Positions 50,200 through 55,734 of a stretch of DNA of 55,734 nt are shown here, in pieces; position 1 is the stretch's first letter, and each line of letters opens with the position of its first letter. The notes below the pieces were generated by a model. The model ran no database searches and was not told where the DNA came from. It saw only the letters and a list, made by a program, of their open reading frames with translations. The DNA comes from an uncultured bacterium. Its GTDB lineage: Bacteria > Bacteroidota > Bacteroidia > Chitinophagales > Chitinophagaceae. The stretch is from NCBI GenBank assembly GCA_903951405.1, contig CAJBBV010000187.1, positions 1 through 55,734 of the forward strand, written 5' to 3'. A program made the position numbers and the translations under genes.

Positions 50200-51093
50200 A
50201 TGAAAATATTGCTAACTGGAGCCAATGGAATGCTTGGATCAGCCATTGCAGAACAGTTGGCAAAAACCAGTCACTCCCTACTGGCAACCGGAAAAGGCGA
50301 GCTTCGGCATAACCAATTGATATTCAATGAAAAAAGCAATTATGCTTCAATGGACATTACAGATGAAATCGCGTCTAAACATCTTATTGATGCCTTTAAT
50401 CCTGACGCCATAATTCATTCAGCAGCAATGACACAAGTAGATGATTGTGAATTGAATAAAGAACGTTGCTATAGCATTAATACACAATCAACTATAGAGT
50501 TGATCCACTCAGCCAAAGAGGTAAATGCCGCCTTTCATTTTATTTCTACAGATTTTGTATTCAGTGGCGATGATGGTCCATATGTAGAAACCGACCAAAC
50601 TGCTCCCGTGAATTATTACGGAAAGACGAAAGAGCTAGCTGAACAATACCTGATTCAGAGCGGACTTGATTGGTCAATCATTCGAACGGTCTTACTTTAT
50701 GGCAAAACTGATCACATCAAGCGTTCAAATTTCATTTACTGGGTAAGGGATAATCTCGTGGAAAGAAAACCAATTAAGGTAGTAAATGATCAAATCAGGA
50801 CCCCTACCTATATTCCAGACTTAGCAAAAGGAATTATTGAAGTTGTTGAGCGACAAGCTAAGGGGATTTACCATATTTCAGGTGATGAAATTATGACACC
50901 TTACCAAATGGCCATTGAAGTGGCTCGATACCTTGAACTAGATGAGCAATTGATTACCCCGGTTGATGCCACCACGTTTTCCCAACCTGGAATGAGGCCT
51001 CAACGGACAGGGTTCAAGATAAAAAAAGCCCTGGATGAATTGGGGTATACGCCAACGGCATTTAAGTCTGCACTAGCTGAAATTTTTTCTTAA
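50200..51093 (+). CDS. NAD-dependent epimerase / dTDP-4-dehydrorhamnose reductase-like SDR
   Basis: MKILLTGANGMLGSAIAEQL, FISTDFVFSGDDGPYVETDQTAPVNYYGKTKELAEQYL. Confidence 0.9.
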   Translation: MKILLTGANGMLGSAIAEQLAKTSHSLLATGKGELRHNQLIFNEKSNYASMDITDEIASKHLIDAFNPDAIIHSAAMTQVDDCELNKERCYSINTQSTIELIHSAKEVNAAFHFISTDFVFSGDDGPYVETDQTAPVNYYGKTKELAEQYLIQSGLDWSIIRTVLLYGKTDHIKRSNFIYWVRDNLVERKPIKVVNDQIRTPTYIPDLAKGIIEVVERQAKGIYHISGDEIMTPYQMAIEVARYLELDEQLITPVDATTFSQPGMRPQRTGFKIKKALDELGYTPTAFKSALAEIFS

Positions 51094-51293
51094 CTCCCCC
51101 TTATTAACCACTTGCTCTTTTCTAGTCAATCCTCAGTCCAATTTAATCAAACAGATCGATGGAGAATTAGAATATCAAAGTTGTGAACATAGGGCTAAGT
51201 ATCACTTAAAATTGGTAAATTTGCACCACTAAAAGCCCTTAAAAAGTGCTTTTAGAAGGCTCGCCATCTAACCCAAGTCAATTAATTGATCCG

Positions 51294-52277
51294 ATGCAAA
51301 AAAAAGTGAGTAAAATTGGTGTAATGACCTCTGGAGGAGATTCTCCTGGTATGAACGCATGTATTCGTGCAGTAGTTAGAACTGGCATATACCATGGTTT
51401 AGAAGTATTTGGCATAACTAGAGGATATGCAGGTATGATAGACAACGATATTAACCGGATGGACTCCCGTAGTGTGGCCAATATTATACAACGTGGTGGG
51501 ACTATACTTAAGACAGCTAGGTGCAAGGAGTTCATGACTAAAGAAGGACGTGCAAAAGCGTATGAAAACCTTAAAAGTCATGGTATTGACGGACTAGTCA
51601 TTATCGGTGGTGACGGTTCTTTTAAAGGTGCACAGATATTTTCTAATGAATTTGACATACCCTGCATTGGAATTCCCGGTACGATAGATAAAGACATAGC
51701 AGGAACTGATTTTACCATAGGATTCGACACAGCAGTAAATACTGCAGTTGAGGCGATTGATAAAATAAGGGATACCGCTGACGCCCATGACAGATTGTTT
51801 ATTGTAGAGGTTATGGGTAGAGATGCAGGATACATTGCCCTTCATTCTGGTATAGGCACTGGAGCAGAGCATATTTTAATCCCAGAGAAAAAAACAGATG
51901 TCGAGCAGGTTTTAGCCTCCTTACAGGAGAAAGAAAAAAGAAAAAAACTCGTTAACATAGTAGTTGTCGCTGAAGGTGATGATTTTGGTGGCGCAAATGA
52001 TCTTGCTAAAGTAATTAAGGATAGAATACCTGGCTTTGATATACGTGTAGCTATTCTAGGCCATATTCAACGTGGAGGTTCCCCTTCTAGTATGGATAGG
52101 TTAATAGCCAGCAGAATGGGCTATTCAGCTGTAGAGTGTTTACTTGAAGGAAAAGTAAACGTTATGGTGGGTATCGTAAACAACAAAATGTATTACACTC
52201 CACTCGATAATGCAGTCAAAGCAAAACAAAAGATAAGTGAAGAATGGTTAAAAATCGTTAAGATATTAGCCAGTTAA
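51294..52277 (+). CDS. pfkA: ATP-dependent 6-phosphofructokinase
   Basis: GVMTSGGDSPGMNACIRAVVR, IGGDGSFKGA, GIPGTIDKDIAGTDFTIGFDTA. ATG at 51294 preferred over the ORF-track start at 51246. Confidence 0.96.
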   Translation: MQKKVSKIGVMTSGGDSPGMNACIRAVVRTGIYHGLEVFGITRGYAGMIDNDINRMDSRSVANIIQRGGTILKTARCKEFMTKEGRAKAYENLKSHGIDGLVIIGGDGSFKGAQIFSNEFDIPCIGIPGTIDKDIAGTDFTIGFDTAVNTAVEAIDKIRDTADAHDRLFIVEVMGRDAGYIALHSGIGTGAEHILIPEKKTDVEQVLASLQEKEKRKKLVNIVVVAEGDDFGGANDLAKVIKDRIPGFDIRVAILGHIQRGGSPSSMDRLIASRMGYSAVECLLEGKVNVMVGIVNNKMYYTPLDNAVKAKQKISEEWLKIVKILAS

Positions 52278-52282
52278 ATTTC

Positions 52283-52314
52283 AAACAGCAGCTATAGGGC
52301 TGTTTTTTTTATTC
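52283..52314 (+). terminator. pfkA terminator
   Basis: AAACAGC...GCTGTTTTTTTT hairpin. Confidence 0.75.
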
Positions 52315-52334
52315 TAATCATTGAATTAAACTAT

Positions 52335-53825
52335 ATGAGCAAAAACATTGGAAAGTATTTTTATCAAGACATGAATAATGACGCTGCCCAAGAGCACACT
52401 ATACATAGAACTAAGATCGTAGCCACTGTAGGTCCAGCTTGTGATAGCTATGAACAATTGCTTGCATTGGTAAAAGCGGGGGTTAACGTCTTTAGATTGA
52501 ATTTTTCACATGGTGCTCATGAGGATAAGAAAAGGATCATTGACTCTATCAGAAAAATAAGCGCTACAGAACCCTATAATATTGCAATCCTTGGAGATCT
52601 TCAAGGGCCAAAACTTCGGGTGGGGGAAATTGAAAACAATTCTCTGTTGGTTAAAGAGGGCGATATCCTAACATTTACCAATGAAAAAGTGATTGGGACA
52701 ATTGAAAAGATCTATGTATCCTACCCTGATCTAGCGGGTGATGTACTCGTTGGTAATACCATCATGATCGATGATGGAAAAATTGAAGTAGTAGTGGACC
52801 AGATCATGCCAAATGGCGATGTGAAAGTGAAAGTAAAATTGGGTGGGATTATCTCATCTAAAAAAGGGCTAAACCTTCCTGATACAAAAATATCTCTTCC
52901 GGCCCTAACCGAAAAAGATTTAATTGACCTCGCGTTTATTTTGAAAGAAGAATTAGATTGGATTGCACTTTCGTTTGTTCGCCGTGTAGAAGATATAACA
53001 GGCATCAAAAAAATTATAAAAGAAAACAACAGCAAGTCAAAGGTTATTGCAAAAATTGAAATGCCTGAAGCACTTGAAAATATCCGTGAAATCATCCTTG
53101 AATCAGATGGCATCATGGTCGCAAGAGGTGATCTTGGTGTTGAAGTACCAATCGAAAAAGTCCCCTTAATACAACGTCAAATTATCAGGAAATGTCTACA
53201 TAGAGGAAAGCCAGTTATCGTGGCTACTCAAATGATGGAAAGCATGATAGATCGCGTAAAACCGAATCGAAGCGAAAGCACCGATGTGGCCAATGCGGTA
53301 CTAGAAGGGGCTGATGCTGTAATGCTTAGTGGTGAGACCGCTACAGGCATGCACCCAGTTCTTGTGGTTGAAACAATGCGCAAAATCATCATCGAGGCTG
53401 AAAAGACAGAATATAAATACAATCGTGATGAGGATATAAAACCACTTCCGCACTCTCCCACCTTTATTAGTGATGCGGTATGTTTGACAGCATGTAAACT
53501 TGCCGAAAACACCAATGCCGATGCCTTAATTGGTATGACACAATCTGGCTATACTGGATTTATGCTTAGTTCCTATAGGCCAAAATCTCAACTCTATGTT
53601 TTTACAAAGGAACGTTCATTAGTAAATCAGTTGAGTTTAAGTTGGGGAGTAAGAGCCTTTCTTTACGAAGAAGAGGAAAGTCTAGATGGAATCATCTCAG
53701 ACCAAATTAAAATTCTAAAAGAAAGAGGATTCATTGCTAAGGGTGATGTAGTGGTAAATACAGGAAGTACTCCTATCGATTTACATTTACCAACCAATAC
53801 GATTAAAGTAACTGTAATAGAATAG
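52335..53825 (+). CDS. pyk: Pyruvate kinase
   Basis: TKIVATVGPACDSYEQL, FRLNFSHGAHEDK, MVARGDLGVEVPIEKVPLIQRQII, VMLSGETATGMHPV. Confidence 0.98.
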   Translation: MSKNIGKYFYQDMNNDAAQEHTIHRTKIVATVGPACDSYEQLLALVKAGVNVFRLNFSHGAHEDKKRIIDSIRKISATEPYNIAILGDLQGPKLRVGEIENNSLLVKEGDILTFTNEKVIGTIEKIYVSYPDLAGDVLVGNTIMIDDGKIEVVVDQIMPNGDVKVKVKLGGIISSKKGLNLPDTKISLPALTEKDLIDLAFILKEELDWIALSFVRRVEDITGIKKIIKENNSKSKVIAKIEMPEALENIREIILESDGIMVARGDLGVEVPIEKVPLIQRQIIRKCLHRGKPVIVATQMMESMIDRVKPNRSESTDVANAVLEGADAVMLSGETATGMHPVLVVETMRKIIIEAEKTEYKYNRDEDIKPLPHSPTFISDAVCLTACKLAENTNADALIGMTQSGYTGFMLSSYRPKSQLYVFTKERSLVNQLSLSWGVRAFLYEEEESLDGIISDQIKILKERGFIAKGDVVVNTGSTPIDLHLPTNTIKVTVIE

Positions 53826-53851
53826 ATGCAATCAGTTGACTAAATTATATT

Positions 53852-53893
53852 AAATCAATCCCCGTATCCAACAAGAACGGGGATTGATTTTTA
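53852..53893 (+). terminator. pyk terminator
   Basis: AAATCAATCCCCGT...ACGGGGATTGATTTTT, 14-bp stem; supports the downstream rnhA start. Confidence 0.88.
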
Positions 53894-53916
53894 CCTGTAA
53901 CGTGAAATTAAAATCG

Positions 53917-54381
53917 ATGATTAATCAACAGGGCCTAACAATCTATACTGATGGATCTGCAAGAGGAAATCCAGGCCGAGGCGGCTATGGTGCTATTTTG
54001 ATTTGGAATGGCAAGAGCAAAGAAATTTCCCAGGGCTATATTCACACAACCAATAACAGGATGGAACTAATGTCTGTTGTTGCTGCCTTGGAATCATTGA
54101 CACGTTCAGGATTAGACATTGAAGTATTTTCAGATAGCAAATATGTGGTTAGGGCAGTTTCAGAAAACTGGCTCGGCAATTGGATTAAGACAGATTTCAA
54201 AGGAGGTAAAAAGAATAAGGATTTGTGGAAACGATACCATGAACTTGCGATGGGCCATCAGATTAGATTTACATGGGTTAAAGGCCATGCGTCAAATCCA
54301 TATAATCAACGCTGTGATGAGCTTGCCACCACTGCTGCAGATGGCGCAGGACTAATAGAGGATGTGGGATATAAAAATTGA
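53917..54381 (+). CDS. rnhA: Ribonuclease HI
   Basis: IYTDGSARGNPGRGGYGAIL, TTNNRMELMSVVAAL, FTWVKGHASNPYNQRCDELA. ATG at 53917. Confidence 0.96.
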   Translation: MINQQGLTIYTDGSARGNPGRGGYGAILIWNGKSKEISQGYIHTTNNRMELMSVVAALESLTRSGLDIEVFSDSKYVVRAVSENWLGNWIKTDFKGGKKNKDLWKRYHELAMGHQIRFTWVKGHASNPYNQRCDELATTAADGAGLIEDVGYKN

Positions 54382-54394
54382 GTTCTGCTAAAAC

Positions 54395-54955
54395 TTATGC
54401 TGCTTGCTCCGCCTCAGCTCTTCTAACAAATAAATAGTGCGCTCCAAATAAAATGGTACTGAAAACTCCGGTTGCCAAGAGGCTATTCGCATAAAACGGA
54501 ATCCCATCAACATACGTTTGCATAAGTCCAGTTATAGTCTTTGTCCGTTGCAATCCGCCATTACCAATCCACACCATAAAATTTGATGCAAAAAAGAAAA
54601 GAGTTGGAGAAGCAATAGATCCTTTTAATATTGAGCGAACATTATTTTTATTTACAAAAAATCCAACCACAGTTAGCGATGTAAATAATAGATAATTTTC
54701 CACTTGACCACTATAAAAACCAGCAATTGGGGTCAACCCATTGATAAATAAAACTTGATAGAGTAAGTCTGAAAGCAGCATCGAAAGAAGTGGAAGCAAA
54801 AATGCTAGCTTTTTATCCTTTAAAACAGCACCACCAAATATGGCCATTGCAAACTGTGGAGCGAATCCCCAAGGTCGTCCGGGTATAGCGCGGTAAACTG
54901 AAGCAATAACAATTAACAACAAAAAAGAAATAACAGTATATCGAGTAAGTTTCAT
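54395..54955 (-). CDS. Conserved integral membrane protein (DUF6580-like)
   Basis: Five or six hydrophobic segments; PGRPWGFAPQFAMAIFGGAVLKDKKLAFLLPLLSMLLSDLLYQ. Confidence 0.7.
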   Translation of the reverse strand: MKLTRYTVISFLLLIVIASVYRAIPGRPWGFAPQFAMAIFGGAVLKDKKLAFLLPLLSMLLSDLLYQVLFINGLTPIAGFYSGQVENYLLFTSLTVVGFFVNKNNVRSILKGSIASPTLFFFASNFMVWIGNGGLQRTKTITGLMQTYVDGIPFYANSLLATGVFSTILFGAHYLFVRRAEAEQAA

Positions 54956-55043
54956 ATAATCAGTTTCTATAGCAAAAATAAGGTTTTAAAATTCCCACAA
55001 AAGAAAAGAGGCGGACAGTTATCCTCATGATGTGTATAGCTAG

Positions 55044-55164
55044 GTTGAAGGGGTTGGAGGTTGAATACAATACGCTTGGCGCTGGACGCTGAACGCTTGG
55101 GTTGGGAGTTGGGAGTTAGGCGTTGGGGGTTGAAGAGGTTGAAGGGGTTGAAGGAGTTGAAGGG
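55044..55164. repeat. Imperfect 7-mer/9-mer minisatellite-like array
   Basis: 7-mers CGCTTGG CGCTGGA CGCTGAA CGCTTGG GTTGGGA GTTGGGA GTTAGGC GTTGGGG (55073-55128), then four 9-mers GTTGAAGNN/GTTGAAGGG (55129-55164). Confidence 0.9.
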
Positions 55165-55734
55165 ACGGTGGCTATAAAGAAGGATGTTTTTGAGTTGGCC
55201 CTAATCTTCAGTTCTTCGCCAGCAGAAACAAATAATGAATCTAGTCCACTAGTATCAATGGAAGCATTTAGAGTTGACCAGGAAGCTGACCCTTCCATAA
55301 CTAACAAAATACCAGGTGCTTCAAATGAAATTACCCTCTCTTCTCCCGCCTGAATACAATCTGCATAAAGTATAAAATCATTCACTGGACAATCATATAC
55401 TTGATGAGGAAGGCCTAACAGCCCATCCATGATTGAAGGAGTTGTTGGAACAAATGCAGTATTTGAAAGTAGTTCTGGGATATCAATATGTTTTGGTGTT
55501 AGCCCTGCGCGCAGTACATTATCTGAATTAGACATCAACTCAATGTTTTGTCCCTCTAAATAGGCATGCGGCATCCCAGCTCCCTGAAAAATTGCTTGCC
55601 CTGGCTCCAACCTTAAAATATTGAAAAGATAAATAGAGAAGATCCCCCTATCAAAATGCCCGTCATCTTGCTTGAACGTTTCCATTGCTCTAGCAGCCCA
55701 AAAATCAGGAGATGACTTTTCTAGTTTGCCGGCA
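55116..55734 (-). CDS. manA: Mannose-6-phosphate isomerase (type I), partial at window edge
   Basis: DFWAARAMETF..., LEPGQAIFQGAGMPHAYLEGQNIELMSNSDNVLRAGLTPKHIDIPEL; the reading frame runs off the window end. Confidence 0.93.
   Translation of the reverse strand, partial: AGKLEKSSPDFWAARAMETFKQDDGHFDRGIFSIYLFNILRLEPGQAIFQGAGMPHAYLEGQNIELMSNSDNVLRAGLTPKHIDIPELLSNTAFVPTTPSIMDGLLGLPHQVYDCPVNDFILYADCIQAGEERVISFEAPGILLVMEGSASWSTLNASIDTSGLDSLFVSAGEELKIRANSKTSFFIATVPSTPSTPSTSSTPNA

Noticed and set aside
55073-55164. Repeat array considered as a CRISPR
   Set aside because: Units are only 7-9 bp, contiguous and without unique spacers; no cas genes.

Overview
This window looks like a low-GC Bacteroidota (Cytophagales-like) chromosomal segment. 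It is densely coding and mostly housekeeping. I see no rRNA operon, CRISPR array, prophage, transposase or recognisable defence island. Recognisable content: amt plus a porin; der/era GTPases; initiator tRNA-Met; two tandem DUF2807 (GIN-domain) proteins; a TPP riboswitch driving a TonB-dependent receptor; PASTA protein/ddl; ferredoxin/LuxC-like reductase; HtrA protease; MEP-pathway ispH and ispD; cmk; an rpoC with no adjacent rpoB; a leuA-ilvD-ilvB-ilvN-ilvC operon; sucC; SRP RNA (ffs); a type IX secretion plug-like protein; TamL; xerD; dcd; a CrtA-like protein; pfkA/pyk; rnhA; and an edge-truncated manA. The observations most worth follow-up are: (1) rpoC separated from rpoB, with its own leader hairpin; (2) a TPP riboswitch whose downstream region can form two mutually exclusive helices, one covering the A-rich translation start; (3) a 7-mer/9-mer repeat array in which in-frame 9-mers form the manA C-terminus and the 7-mer array supplies the stop codon; (4) tandem DUF2807 paralogues with seven register-matched repeats but different turn motifs (GSGN versus GASD). 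I found no convincing undescribed multi-gene system. Everything was read by eye; no searches or folding programs were run.
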